Part shown: positions 31,322-40,446 of the stretch, one piece after another
How the letters are laid out: every line of letters starts with the position of its first letter
Numbering within the stretch: position 1 is the stretch's first letter
DNA from: Deinococcales bacterium
GTDB taxonomy: Bacteria; Deinococcota; Deinococci; Deinococcales; JAAFIG01
Assembly (NCBI GenBank): GCA_025352125.1
Contig: JANXTZ010000004.1
Span: 1 to 64,000, forward strand
Direction of reading: 5' to 3'
DNA length: 64,000 nt
Made by a program: the position numbers and the translations under genes
Notes under the pieces: model-generated
Database searches by the model: none
The model's input: the letters and a program-made list of their open reading frames with translations, nothing else
Told to the model about the DNA's origin: nothing

Positions 31322-32506
31322 ATGAGAACAGTGGCACGCGCATTGATTGTTTCCAGTAATTCAGCCGTCACAGATCAACTCGAGTTGATGCTGGGCGAAT
31401 ATCAATGCCTGCTGTACCGCAGCGCCGAGGCGGCACTCGGCGAGACGCACACCTTGAACATCGAAAACGCCCCAGACCTGGTGATCGTCCATTACGACCT
31501 GAACGGTTCGCTCAGTGCGCCCGAAGTCGCATCGCTTCTCTCGCGCCGCCCAGAATTGCGTCACACCTGGATTGTCGGGCTTGGTCCGCTCGAGACGGCA
31601 ACCGCGTTTTACATGGCTGGCTTGCAATCGTTCGAGATCGAACCGCTCGATGGGCAACGCTTTAGGGCGCACCTTGACGGCGCGATGCGTTTGAAGACCA
31701 AAGACCGCGACATCCTGAATCGGGTGCAAAACGTCGAATCCAAATACGATCTGCTGCTCGAGGATGACCGCATGAAAGACAGGTTGACGCACATGCTGGT
31801 GCATGACCTGAAAAACCCCATCGCTGCGGTCATGGGTGCTCTGGATTTGGTGCGCATGGACACCCAGGCGCTACTTCCGACCAAACTGTCTTCTTTGTTG
31901 CAGATGGCGTTCGATGAATCGCGGCATTTGCTGCACCTGGCAGCCAACATTCTGGATGTCCGAAAAATGCGCGACGGCAAGCTGAATTTGACCAGCAAAA
32001 CCCTGAGCGCCACCGATTTTGCCGACGTGCTGAAACTGGCACTCGGTGATGTTGGAATGCAGGGTCAAACCCGCAACTTGCGCTTTATTGTGCCCAAAAC
32101 CCTGCCCGACTTTAGCGCCGACCCCGAAGTCTTGCGGCGCGTTTTTGCCAACCTGATCTCGAACGCCGTCAAACACACCCGCGACGGTGGACGCATTCAA
32201 GTCGAAGCTGGGTCCAAAGATGCGCTTTTAGAGATCACCGTGCGCGACGATGGTGAGGGCATTCCAGCCGAGGACATCGAAAAGATCTTTGCCGATTTTG
32301 AACGCTCGAGGTTGACCAACACCACCCGTTTTGATTCGGGCATGGGGTTGGCATTTTGCAAGCTCGCCATTGAACAACACGGCGGGCGAATCTGGGCAGA
32401 ATCCGAACGCGGTCAGGGCGCGATTTTTTACATCAACCTGCCACTGATTGCCTTTGAATTTGATGGCGGCATCGAACTCGAGGACGTTGTCGAGCTGGTT
32501 GATTGA
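31322..32506 (+). CDS. Receiver-like plus histidine kinase protein
   Basis: A 394-residue soluble protein. Residues about 1-125 resemble a degenerate response-regulator receiver (LVIVHYDLNGS, Asp about 59). HisKA H-box MLVHDLKNPIAAVMG places the phosphorylated His at about 161. HATPase_c follows with N-box NLISNAVKHTRDGG, G1 DDGEGIPAEDI, and G2 SGMGLAFCKLA. A kinase of this order can be fed by an upstream system through its receiver. No separate response regulator gene adjoins it. Start ATG 31322. Confidence 0.88.
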   Translation: MRTVARALIVSSNSAVTDQLELMLGEYQCLLYRSAEAALGETHTLNIENAPDLVIVHYDLNGSLSAPEVASLLSRRPELRHTWIVGLGPLETATAFYMAGLQSFEIEPLDGQRFRAHLDGAMRLKTKDRDILNRVQNVESKYDLLLEDDRMKDRLTHMLVHDLKNPIAAVMGALDLVRMDTQALLPTKLSSLLQMAFDESRHLLHLAANILDVRKMRDGKLNLTSKTLSATDFADVLKLALGDVGMQGQTRNLRFIVPKTLPDFSADPEVLRRVFANLISNAVKHTRDGGRIQVEAGSKDALLEITVRDDGEGIPAEDIEKIFADFERSRLTNTTRFDSGMGLAFCKLAIEQHGGRIWAESERGQGAIFYINLPLIAFEFDGGIELEDVVELVD

Positions 32507-32589
32507 GATTTGCATTAACAATTCGTGAAAGCGCTGTTCTCATCAAAACTTACAAAACCCCGTATTCTGAATTTACGGAGGCAAATTTT

Positions 32590-34065
32590 ATGGTGCAAAG
32601 CACATTGCGTTGGCTGGGCGGTTCCTTCTCGAGCTTGATTGCGTTCGCAACCCCAATTTTCATGATGCTGTTGATTGTCTTGGCGGTGCTGCTGGTTGCC
32701 AGCCTGGTCTTGTACGCCCTGGACCGCGAAGCCTTGTACAAAGCCAGGGATTGGCTCTGGGAGCGCTTACGCTCGAGTTTGATCTGGTTGCCCGTCACGC
32801 TGGCGGTCTTTGCCGCCGCAATTGGTTTGGGCATTGCCAGGGAAGCCGTGGGTTTGCGGTTTTCAAACCAGCAAAATGCGCAGTATTCCAGCCGCGAAGA
32901 CCCAAGCGGCGGGCAAACCGTGCAGTACAGCCCAAGTGTCAGTTACGACAATGTCATCACCTATGATCGCACCTTTGCCCTGCCGCCAGACATCGCCAAA
33001 CAACTCGGTAATGACCCGGCGCTTGCCCTCGCGCCGTACATCAACAACGACCCGAACAGCCAATTTGTGCGCAAGGTCAACGATTCGTTCGTCAAAAAAG
33101 CTGGAGGATTGTTGTACATCCGCACCCTGGAGGTGATTCAGCGCCTTCCCGTGGCGCTCGAGAATGCCGAGGTGACTGTGAATTTTGACTTTGGAGATAC
33201 CGGTTCAGGGCGTTCGTACTACCGTGCCAATTTTACGGGCAAGTACAGTTTTACCAACCCGCTCGAGAAAGCCAGCAAGTTACGGTTCACGTTTCCGCTT
33301 CCCGACGGTTCTGGCACGCTTTCCGACTTCGAGATGAAGGTGAACGGGCAGGCGGTGACGCAATCTGACCTCAGCCAAGGGTACGTCTGGGAGGGCGATG
33401 TCGCCGCCAAACAAAAAGTCGAAATCGCGGTCAAATACCGCAATCAAGGTTCTCAAACCTGGAATTACGACTTTGGTGCGCGGCGCGAACCGATCCGCAA
33501 TTTCAAACTGAACGTCAACACTCCCAAAGCCGTGCTTTTTTCAAAGGGCAGCCTGTTCCCGACCAGTCAAAATGGCACGCTCGAGTGGAAACTTGCCAAC
33601 GTCATCACCTCGCAGAGTGTGGTTCTCAGTTTTCCCGAAGCCAGTCTGCGTGAAACCCTGACCAAAGTCTTCACCTTTGCGCCGCTCGCCCTGATGGTCA
33701 TGCTTGCCTGGGTGCTCGCCTACGCGTGGCGACGCAATTTTAAACTCGAGCCTTCAAGGGTCTTGCTTGCCGTGCTCGGATTCGGCTTTGGGTTTGCCGT
33801 CAACGCCATGCTGCTTGGGTACATGTCACCCATCATCGCTGGCGTGCTGGGTGCAATCATCGCCATCACCCTTGCCGTGCTCGTCCTCGGACTCGAGTAC
33901 GCCCTGCCGATTGGGTTAAGTGCGCTCGTGCCACTGTGCTTTTTGAATGTTGGCAACGCGGGATTGCTTTTAAGCATGATCGGTCTGATTTTAATACTTA
34001 GTTTAATGCCGTCAGGAACGCTCGAACGAATTTTGAAACCTCGAGGTTCAAGCAATTCTTCTTAA
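32590..34065 (+). CDS. Large integral membrane protein, CreD-like in layout
   Basis: A 491-residue protein. ATG 32590 follows ACGGAGG. Two N-terminal helices (about 18-45 and 60-80) are followed by an extracytoplasmic beta-rich domain (about 85-355; LRFTFPLPDGSGTLSDFEMKVNG is VIT-like or CreD-like) and a C-terminal group of four or five helices (about 360-480). Layout resembles the inner-membrane protein CreD, but identity is not evident. Envelope-related function is guesswork. Confidence 0.55.
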   Translation: MVQSTLRWLGGSFSSLIAFATPIFMMLLIVLAVLLVASLVLYALDREALYKARDWLWERLRSSLIWLPVTLAVFAAAIGLGIAREAVGLRFSNQQNAQYSSREDPSGGQTVQYSPSVSYDNVITYDRTFALPPDIAKQLGNDPALALAPYINNDPNSQFVRKVNDSFVKKAGGLLYIRTLEVIQRLPVALENAEVTVNFDFGDTGSGRSYYRANFTGKYSFTNPLEKASKLRFTFPLPDGSGTLSDFEMKVNGQAVTQSDLSQGYVWEGDVAAKQKVEIAVKYRNQGSQTWNYDFGARREPIRNFKLNVNTPKAVLFSKGSLFPTSQNGTLEWKLANVITSQSVVLSFPEASLRETLTKVFTFAPLALMVMLAWVLAYAWRRNFKLEPSRVLLAVLGFGFGFAVNAMLLGYMSPIIAGVLGAIIAITLAVLVLGLEYALPIGLSALVPLCFLNVGNAGLLLSMIGLILILSLMPSGTLERILKPRGSSNSS

Positions 34066-34124
34066 GATTTAAGCTCGAGTTTGGGTCTCAAATGGCGAGA
34101 TTTAAACCCGAGGTTGATTTTGCT

Positions 34125-35300
34125 TTAACTTAGAGCTTTTAAACCGTGTGAAAGCGCCCCGAATCGCTCGAGCACAAACGCATTGTCTTGCCCCGTCACC
34201 ATGTCCGCCAGCAATTCACCCATGAACGGCGCGAACTTAAATCCGTGACCACTGCAAGGGCTGGCAATCAACACGTCGCACGAGCCTTCGGGGTTGAGCG
34301 ACGAATGCCAGTCAATCAAGAAATCATGGTTTGCGGTGTTCGAGTACAGACATGTTTTGGCATGAATAATTTCCCCCGCCGCATCTGGCAAGTGCTCGAG
34401 CATCCAAGCCTGCAATGTCTCGAGGGTGCGTTGCGACACCTCAAAATGGCGGTTGCTGGCGGTCACGGTTTCGCCAGAATGATGCAAGCCCACTTTGACC
34501 CCAGGCAAACCGTAAATTGGAAAACCGTAGGCTTGGGCAGCATCAAATCGGTCGGTTTCTGGCGTTGTGATACGGTGTTCAATAAAAAGCGGGAAGCGTT
34601 CGGGCATGAACATCGCCAGGTTTTTCGGTCTGAAAAACACGCCACTCTCGAGCGTGATGCTGAGGTTTAGATTCAGGTTTGGCAGGAGTTCTGGCAACCA
34701 CGCACCCGCCGCGACAATGATTTTGTCGGCAGTGAAATTACCCTTTGAGGTGACAACCGTGTTCGTCTCAAACCCGAGTTTTTCAACAGTCATATGCTCG
34801 AGAACGCTTGCACCGTAAGCCTGAGCCATGCCTGCAATCACTTCCGTACAATGTGTCGGATTGAGAATGCCAGCGTCCTGTGAATGCAGCGCCACCCAGT
34901 TTTCGGGCACATGCCACTGCGGGAAGCGCCGCATCAGTTCGCTCGAGCTTAAGCGTTCAAAGCTTGCACCAGCCTTGGTCATGCCCTGTGCGGTCGCCTC
35001 GAGTGACGCCGCACCAGCCGCACCGACATCAAGCCCACCCGTCATGGTCAGCAACGTTAAACCAGCATCAGCCTCGAGGTTGCGCCACGAATTCAAAGAA
35101 CGCATCGCCATTTGCGCGTACTCGGCGCTGTCATAGGCAAACCTAAAAATTCTCGAGTGACCCTGAGAAGCCCCGCGATCATGCCCGACTGCATATTGCT
35201 CGAGCAACAACACACGTTTTCCGCGTTTTGCCAGTTGATACGCTGCGCTCGCCCCAGCCGCCCCCGCGCCAATGATGATACATTCAAATTCGTGCTGCAT
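34125..35300 (-). CDS. Monomeric sarcosine oxidase-like (N-methyl amino acid) flavoenzyme
   Basis: A 391-residue FAD amine oxidase. N-terminal CIIIGAGAAGASAAYQLAKRG is the dinucleotide loop, followed by ASQGHSRIFR. The Cys in AKTCLYSNT (about 317) aligns with the Cys that attaches FAD covalently in monomeric sarcosine oxidase/SolA, and PCSGHGFKFAPFMGE is the family C-terminal motif. It oxidises a secondary N-methyl amino acid to formaldehyde and H2O2. ATG 35300 is preceded by TAAACT at 6 nt on the minus strand. Confidence 0.9.
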   Translation of the reverse strand: MQHEFECIIIGAGAAGASAAYQLAKRGKRVLLLEQYAVGHDRGASQGHSRIFRFAYDSAEYAQMAMRSLNSWRNLEADAGLTLLTMTGGLDVGAAGAASLEATAQGMTKAGASFERLSSSELMRRFPQWHVPENWVALHSQDAGILNPTHCTEVIAGMAQAYGASVLEHMTVEKLGFETNTVVTSKGNFTADKIIVAAGAWLPELLPNLNLNLSITLESGVFFRPKNLAMFMPERFPLFIEHRITTPETDRFDAAQAYGFPIYGLPGVKVGLHHSGETVTASNRHFEVSQRTLETLQAWMLEHLPDAAGEIIHAKTCLYSNTANHDFLIDWHSSLNPEGSCDVLIASPCSGHGFKFAPFMGELLADMVTGQDNAFVLERFGALSHGLKALS

Positions 35301-35306
35301 AGCCCA

Positions 35307-35312
35307 AGTTTA
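35307..35312 (-). promoter_or_regulatory. -10 box of the SolA-like gene, likely leaderless
   Basis: Minus-strand TAAACT, 6 nt before ATG 35300. It lies within the last codons of the 35310-37109 gene. Confidence 0.5.
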
Positions 35313-37109
35313 CCGCAAAGTGATGTCACGACCACCGACGCGGTAAAACAAGAAATTGACTGGTAAATAAGACCCACTGGCAGGCACAAACTCGAGTTCC
35401 ATGCGGTTGTTCTCGAGCTTGCCCTCCAGGGCGCGATACAACAAAATCGGCAAGTCTTTGCGGTAGAGCACCCCACTGTCAGGCAGGGCGGTGTACGCGC
35501 CGTTGACCCGCACCGCACCGGCGTAAGGACCACCGCGCGGCACTATCGCGCCCACCGTGCCAATGGCATTCTCGAGGGTAATTTTGTAGGTCACACCAAA
35601 GTTGCCCTTCAAAACCATGGTGTCACCCGTCAAGGCATCGCGCCCGACCAGGTGCTGATCCATGTTGCCATCGCCAATAATGATCTTGGCGGGTTGTTGC
35701 GCACTGACCCGAGACAAATCGAGCCTTAAACTGCGTACCGCGCCGTAAAACGTGCCGCGTTGATGGTTTGGGTCGCGGCTGAGGGCGGGCAAGGAACGCA
35801 GGGTGGTCAAGACTTCGGGTGTGTTGACGTAAGGCAAACTCGAGGCGATCAGGTTTTCCTCAATAAAAAACACGGACAATTGCACACGTCCACTGGTTTC
35901 CAGGTCGAACATCAAATTGAGTCCCTGTCCAGGCTCGAGCGGGTTGGAAAAGTACAACGGCGTGGATTGGCTTGGCTCGAGGTTTAAGGATTCGCGCCCC
36001 TGGCTGGTCAGAAAGTCCAGCAAACTGGCACGTCCCAGGGTGGCAACGACAGTCGTGGCGCTGGTTTCACCAAAGCGGTTGATTTTTGTGCTCACGCCGA
36101 AATTCTCTAAATTGGTGGCGAGCACCAGCAGTCTTGCCGTGCCGCTGGCATTGTTCGTGTGATAGGCAATCAGCCGTGCCGCACCGTTCACGGTGTCCTC
36201 GTACATCAGACCGCTGCGGTCTGGGTCTTCGGGCGAATCGGAAAGCAACAAGGCTGTGGTGTCATCGTCACGAAAGGGCGCAATGGTGGGATAGGTCAGC
36301 ACGTCCGAATCTGGGAAGGTGCGACCAATGTTAAAAAACCTGAGCGCATAATCGCGTTGTGAGAACAGAACATCGCTGGTGACTTTGATTTGTTGGGTAA
36401 AAAGCTCACTCGAGATGCCCTTGTTGTTGATGACCAACAAACTCAGGGTTTTGACGCCGGTGCTAAAATAGGCCTCTTCTTTGCCCGTCCATTTTTCGCT
36501 CACGATGCCGTTGCCGTCGGGGTCGTAACTGTACTCGACAATTTTGACGGGTTCACCAATGCGGTACTCGCGTTTGTCCGTCGAAAACCTTGCCACCGGT
36601 GCCCTGGCTCTGTCGCCGCTTCTCGAGACGGTCACGGTGATCAGGCGTTGAATCGCATCGAGCGACCACGAGGCGTTGATGGCTTTGTCGAGCACCCGCA
36701 CCGCCACGTACAACGTACCGTCAAGCACACCGCCAATTTCGTTCAGGGACACTTGCTTGCCGTCCACCCGCGCAAGGCGCACGTCAGGGAAAATCTCGAG
36801 CTTGCCAAACCGTACAGCGCTTGGCGCACCCGCGATTGGCTCGAGCGAGATGGACAGCAATTTCGAGAGTTCACGCAAGGGCAACAGCGCCCTTGAGTCC
36901 ACGGTGCGTTGCGGAAATGCCGAGGTGAACTGATTGCCGTTCACAAACACGGTTGCACCCTCGAGGGGCCAGATCAATTGGCGCGTCACCAGTTTGGCGG
37001 GTCGCGTTTGGGCGAAGGCACCGCTGAAAAAAAAGCAGAGAAAAATCAATGTGGCGACACAGACGGATTTGAAGTTACGATTCACAACAAAATTCACGTG
37101 GGTCAGCAT
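35310..37109 (-). CDS. Exported copper-amine-oxidase-N-domain-like protein
   Basis: A 599-residue exported protein with signal peptide ending AFAQ (about residue 33). Residues about 40-160 form a Cu_amine_oxidN1-like stalk (VFVNGNQF, SRALLPLRELSKLLSI, ITVTVSRSG), a repeat often attached to exported proteins that does not by itself bring amine-oxidase activity. The remainder is beta-rich without a catalytic signature. ATG 37109 gives the cleanest signal peptide. It precedes the SolA-like gene by 9 bp and is likely co-transcribed. Confidence 0.65.
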   Translation of the reverse strand: MLTHVNFVVNRNFKSVCVATLIFLCFFFSGAFAQTRPAKLVTRQLIWPLEGATVFVNGNQFTSAFPQRTVDSRALLPLRELSKLLSISLEPIAGAPSAVRFGKLEIFPDVRLARVDGKQVSLNEIGGVLDGTLYVAVRVLDKAINASWSLDAIQRLITVTVSRSGDRARAPVARFSTDKREYRIGEPVKIVEYSYDPDGNGIVSEKWTGKEEAYFSTGVKTLSLLVINNKGISSELFTQQIKVTSDVLFSQRDYALRFFNIGRTFPDSDVLTYPTIAPFRDDDTTALLLSDSPEDPDRSGLMYEDTVNGAARLIAYHTNNASGTARLLVLATNLENFGVSTKINRFGETSATTVVATLGRASLLDFLTSQGRESLNLEPSQSTPLYFSNPLEPGQGLNLMFDLETSGRVQLSVFFIEENLIASSLPYVNTPEVLTTLRSLPALSRDPNHQRGTFYGAVRSLRLDLSRVSAQQPAKIIIGDGNMDQHLVGRDALTGDTMVLKGNFGVTYKITLENAIGTVGAIVPRGGPYAGAVRVNGAYTALPDSGVLYRKDLPILLYRALEGKLENNRMELEFVPASGSYLPVNFLFYRVGGRDITLR

Positions 37110-37232
37110 AGCAATTTGGAAGTCCAAAGGCAAAACAATTCCAGCACGGCAGACCACCAAACTCGATTGAAGCCGCCAGGAACAACAAGATTGACTGTCT
37201 TAAGGTTTTGTCAATCTTGAACTCCTCTCCGT

Positions 37233-37238
37233 TAAGCT
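37233..37238 (+). promoter_or_regulatory. -10 box of the Nudix gene, likely leaderless
   Basis: TAAGCT, then 6 nt and ATG 37245. Confidence 0.5.
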
Positions 37239-37244
37239 GGTGAC

Positions 37245-37694
37245 ATGACCCTCACTCGAGATTTTACGGTTGCCGTTTTTGTGGTCTGGCAAACCCAGGT
37301 GTTGCTGCACCAGCATCGCAAGCTTGGCAAATGGTTGCCGCCAGGGGGGCACATTGAAGCGAATGAACTTCCCGATCAGGCTGCGATTCGTGAGGTGCTC
37401 GAGGAAGCTGGGGTAACAATTCAACTGGTGGCTTCGGACAAGCTCGAGTATCTGCCTGAAGCTGAATTGCCCCGCCAACTGACCCGCCCCAGAGGCATCC
37501 AACTCGAGGGGATTGGTGCAGGGCATGAGCACATTGATTTGATTTACTTCTCCCGTCCCGAAACTGGTTATGACGGTTTGATTGCCAGCGAGGATAAACC
37601 GTTTGTTTGGTGCGATGCCACGCAACTCGAGAAACTGCCACTGGGCAACGAAGTTCGTGCCTGGTGCAAACTGGCGCTTCAAGAACTGTCATGA
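37245..37694 (+). CDS. Nudix hydrolase
   Basis: A 149-residue Nudix protein with the box GGHIEANELPDQAAIREVLEEAGV (GX5EX7REUXEEXGU) at residues about 34-57. Substrate (nucleoside diphosphates linked to another moiety) cannot be predicted. Nudix genes are expanded in Deinococcus. Its stop overlaps the ATG of the following 79-residue ORF by 4 bases. Confidence 0.93.
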   Translation: MTLTRDFTVAVFVVWQTQVLLHQHRKLGKWLPPGGHIEANELPDQAAIREVLEEAGVTIQLVASDKLEYLPEAELPRQLTRPRGIQLEGIGAGHEHIDLIYFSRPETGYDGLIASEDKPFVWCDATQLEKLPLGNEVRAWCKLALQELS

Positions 37695-37930
37695 ATTCCG
37701 TCGCTCGAGACGCGATTTTTGATCTGGCAGTCAACCGCGCCGCCAGTTTTTTGCGAGGTGCAGGGCAAAACGCCAATCTCGAGGTCTGGCATTCCAAAAC
37801 GCGGTTTGCAGCTCGGGTCGAACTCGAGTTGATTCGGGTAGCACTGGATAAACGTCCACTTGATGGCGAATGGTTTTGGTCTGGTGGCGAATCTGGGGCG
37901 TGGCAAGCTGGCAAAGCCCCAACGCCTTGA
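37691..37930 (+). CDS. Unknown 79-residue protein coupled to Nudix
   Basis: Starts at ATG 37691 overlapping the Nudix stop (ATGA). It has an amphipathic N-terminus (ARDAIFDLAVNRAASFL) and a Trp-rich C-terminus (GEWFWSGGESGAWQAG). No known domain. The overlap suggests translational coupling to the Nudix gene. Confidence 0.6.
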   Translation: MNSVARDAIFDLAVNRAASFLRGAGQNANLEVWHSKTRFAARVELELIRVALDKRPLDGEWFWSGGESGAWQAGKAPTP

Positions 37931-37969
37931 GCCAGACCAATTGACCTAAAATCAAATATACTTTTTTTG

Positions 37970-38101
37970 ATGACAACCACACCAATACATTCAGAAAAAT
38001 CGGTGAATCTGCCGCTCGAAATCCTGAAGGCACTTGCCAGTAATGTCCGTTTTGAAATCGTCTCGATCCTGGCGCAACGGGAATGCGGGGCAACAACTTA
38101 A
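37970..38101 (+). pseudogene. Truncated ArsR-like helix-turn-helix fragment
   Basis: A 43-codon frame (ATG 37970 to TAA 38099-38101) encodes LPLEILKALASNVRFEIVSILAQRECG, which is the start of an ArsR winged-helix domain (about the first two helices and part of the turn). A full ArsR is about 90-110 residues, and the downstream sequence in other frames shows no clear continuation, so this is likely a gene remnant. Confidence 0.55.
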
Positions 38102-38173
38102 GTCAAATTCCGTACAGTGCGGGATGCGATTGAGACGCGGATTCTCGAGTTTGTCAAGACTTTTGAAAAACCA

Positions 38174-39250
38174 TCACTGCCCCTCGATCACGTAGACCAC
38201 ACCGCCCGAATGCCCAATCCAGGCTTGCTCGAGTTCACTGCGCTTGTAAACGGTGCGCACGCCAGCATCGGTTTTGGCGGCGGGGTCGTTGACAATCACA
38301 TCACCCGTTTTGGTGAAGCCCCGCAAGACCACCAGATGCCCACCCGATTTGGCAATGTGCGCTCCCTCGAGTTCGTTCACGCCCCAAGCGATGCTGAGCG
38401 CCAAGGGAATGCCTTTTGAAATATAACCCTCGGCTTGAGCAAAGCCCGAGAGACGGTGGACATAGGCTTTTAAACCTTTGCTCGAGGCGTAAGCCATGTT
38501 GAATGCCCAATTCCCCGAACCGTCATAGACCGTATCCCACATGGATTTGGCGGCGGTTGGCACGGGATCGGCAAGATTCAAGCCAAGTTTTGTACCCCAG
38601 TAGCCCAGCATCATCGTGACGCTGGTCGGTGAGCACCAGACCTCGCCGCCGCCCGGGTAAATCATCTGCGAATGCACTGGCACGGGCAGCTCGAGTCCCC
38701 AAGCTTGACGGTTGGAAATCATGCTGTCAGCCGTGAAATGCTGGCTGGCGAGGCTGCTGACCACTGCCAAACCCGTCAGTGTCGGGCTAACACCTGCAAG
38801 ACTCGAGTAAAACGAAATGCGCAATTGCAAACCTCGAGTCGTTTGTTTGAGTTTTAACGTGTCTGTGCTGATGCGTCCGTCGGTGTCGGATTCTTTGGCG
38901 AACGAGTATTTTTCGCCGTCATTGTTCCAACGCGCAATCTTGTAATACTGCGTCCAACGCGTGCCGACTTGCGCCCGAATCTCAACCTCGAGATACGTGT
39001 TCTCTGGTGTGAGGGCATTCCAGGACGCAATGGCGGTGTCGGCATTGACCGGAATGATGCCAGTCTCGAGCGAACCTGTTTTCATGTTTTTCTCGAGCGT
39101 CACTTTTAAATTGGTGCCAGTTCCAAGTTGTACATGCTCGAGCGTGCCGTGTTTCATGGAAGTTGTTGTGAACGCCTGCCAGAGTTGTGGTGCCGCCTCG
39201 GCGCTGTTCACGAAGACCACAAACCACAACACCAAAATTTTAAAACGCAT
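38174..39250 (-). CDS. Exported C39-like cysteine peptidase
   Basis: A 358-residue exported protein (signal peptide to about residue 19, SAEAA). The C-terminal papain-like peptidase C39_2 domain has Cys206 in GGEVWCSPTSVTMML, His305 in SGGHLVVLRGF and Asp322 in VNDPAAK. The N-terminal 160 residues are a beta-rich region of unknown function. C39-like proteins of this type act on exported peptides or are inactive binding modules; the catalytic triad is complete here. ATG 39250 gives the normal signal peptide. Confidence 0.85.
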   Translation of the reverse strand: MRFKILVLWFVVFVNSAEAAPQLWQAFTTTSMKHGTLEHVQLGTGTNLKVTLEKNMKTGSLETGIIPVNADTAIASWNALTPENTYLEVEIRAQVGTRWTQYYKIARWNNDGEKYSFAKESDTDGRISTDTLKLKQTTRGLQLRISFYSSLAGVSPTLTGLAVVSSLASQHFTADSMISNRQAWGLELPVPVHSQMIYPGGGEVWCSPTSVTMMLGYWGTKLGLNLADPVPTAAKSMWDTVYDGSGNWAFNMAYASSKGLKAYVHRLSGFAQAEGYISKGIPLALSIAWGVNELEGAHIAKSGGHLVVLRGFTKTGDVIVNDPAAKTDAGVRTVYKRSELEQAWIGHSGGVVYVIEGQ

Positions 39251-39364
39251 AATGTACCCCCAAAAACTTTCATGACCCAAGTGTACTGGGCAGCTTAATG
39301 AAAAGTGAAGGCGCAAAGTGATCGGGCTGCGCTAGAGTGAGGCTCGAGCGTCAATGGAGGATGT

Positions 39365-40159
39365 ATGAAGAATGTACTCAAAATGTTTGGAGCGTTTGCA
39401 ATTGCCAGTTCTTTGATGGGCTGCATCGTTGTTTTTGGAGGCAAACCAAAAACCGCGACCCAAACCAGTTCGTCGGGAATTGACAGTAAAACCGTCAAGA
39501 TTTTTTATAAGGTGAACGATACGGACGGTTTTAATTACAGCGTTGGCTTTAACAATGTCAGCAATGAAACGCTCGATTCGGCAACAGTTGTTAACAACCC
39601 AAACAATCCTCGAGCGGTGGTTGTTGTTCCTGTGAATACCTTAACCAAATGTGCTGCCGTGATTGCTGGTGAGGGTTGCTTTCAAATTGTGATCGATAAA
39701 TCGCCAGCCACCAGCATCAGTGGCACGATCAGTTTTAAACTTGATGGTACGCCTTTGACTTTAAATTACAGCGCGACCTTTGCTAAACCTCCAGTCCCAG
39801 CTTCGGCTGCGGTTGTGACCACCGAAGGTATTGATAACTTGAACTTTAAAGTGTATTTTTCTGTCAAAACTGCAAGCAATCAGACATACATGGTCAATAA
39901 GGCGGGCTTGACCGACATTGTTATTGCCACTGTGAACCAATCCAGCGCGTCAACAGTTTCAACTCGAGCTGTGGTTGTAACGCCAGTCACGGGCGCTGTC
40001 ACCTGTGATGCTTTAAACGCGGGTCAAGGTTGCTTTCAAATTACCATCGGCAGCCGTCCAAGCGGAACTCAAACTGCGAGTGGTTCGGTCAGTTTTAAAC
40101 TTGATGGCACGGCGCTCAGCTTGTCTTTTACACATACTTTCCCAACACCCGCACCTTAA
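39365..40159 (+). CDS. Lipoprotein with two duplicated beta domains
   Basis: A 264-residue lipoprotein (lipobox LMGC, about Cys 19). Residues about 35-140 and about 150-260 are homologous: each has a (T/P)RAVVV...PV block, Cys pair ending GCFQI(V/T)I, and (T/S)(I/V)SFKLDGT(P/A)L. Each domain has two Cys that could form a disulfide. No match to a known family is evident. The gene ends at a bidirectional terminator. Confidence 0.7.
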   Translation: MKNVLKMFGAFAIASSLMGCIVVFGGKPKTATQTSSSGIDSKTVKIFYKVNDTDGFNYSVGFNNVSNETLDSATVVNNPNNPRAVVVVPVNTLTKCAAVIAGEGCFQIVIDKSPATSISGTISFKLDGTPLTLNYSATFAKPPVPASAAVVTTEGIDNLNFKVYFSVKTASNQTYMVNKAGLTDIVIATVNQSSASTVSTRAVVVTPVTGAVTCDALNAGQGCFQITIGSRPSGTQTASGSVSFKLDGTALSLSFTHTFPTPAP

Positions 40160-40184
40160 AAACCCAAACTCAAGTCTCAAGCAA

Positions 40185-40211
40185 AAAAGACGGGCACGGT
40201 GCCCGTCTTTT
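40185..40211. terminator. Bidirectional intrinsic terminator
   Basis: Stem GACGGGC / GCCCGTC with short loop, flanked by AAAAAA (40183-40188) and TTTT (40208-40211). It serves the converging genes at 39365 and 40226. Confidence 0.85.
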
Positions 40212-40225
40212 GCTGCGCCCGTCTT

Positions 40226-40411
40226 TTACATTCCGTCCATCACAGACCGTTTCTCGAGGTGCCTTGCAAGGCGTTCTGGGGTGGCAAAATACTTGCGTTC
40301 GCCGGTGGACAGGTCGGTCACGCTGGCACGCCAGACTTGCCCTTGCGGTCTGGGTTCCCACCAGACCCGGACAAGGTATGAGGCTCGAGTGGTGGCGGCG
40401 GCAGAGTCCAT
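40226..40411 (-). CDS. Unknown 61-residue protein linked to the BTAD regulator
   Basis: A 61-residue basic protein (VRVWWEPRPQGQVWRASVTDLSTGERKYFATPERLARHLE). Strand-turn-strand followed by a helix looks like a tiny folded domain. No known function. It begins 36 bp after the BTAD gene's end on the same strand and is probably co-transcribed. Start ATG 40411; a TTG at 40429 would add six residues. Confidence 0.6.
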   Translation of the reverse strand: MDSAAATTRASYLVRVWWEPRPQGQVWRASVTDLSTGERKYFATPERLARHLEKRSVMDGM

Positions 40412-40446
40412 GAGTTTAGCTTGCCACAAGCAGCGTCACAGCATCG

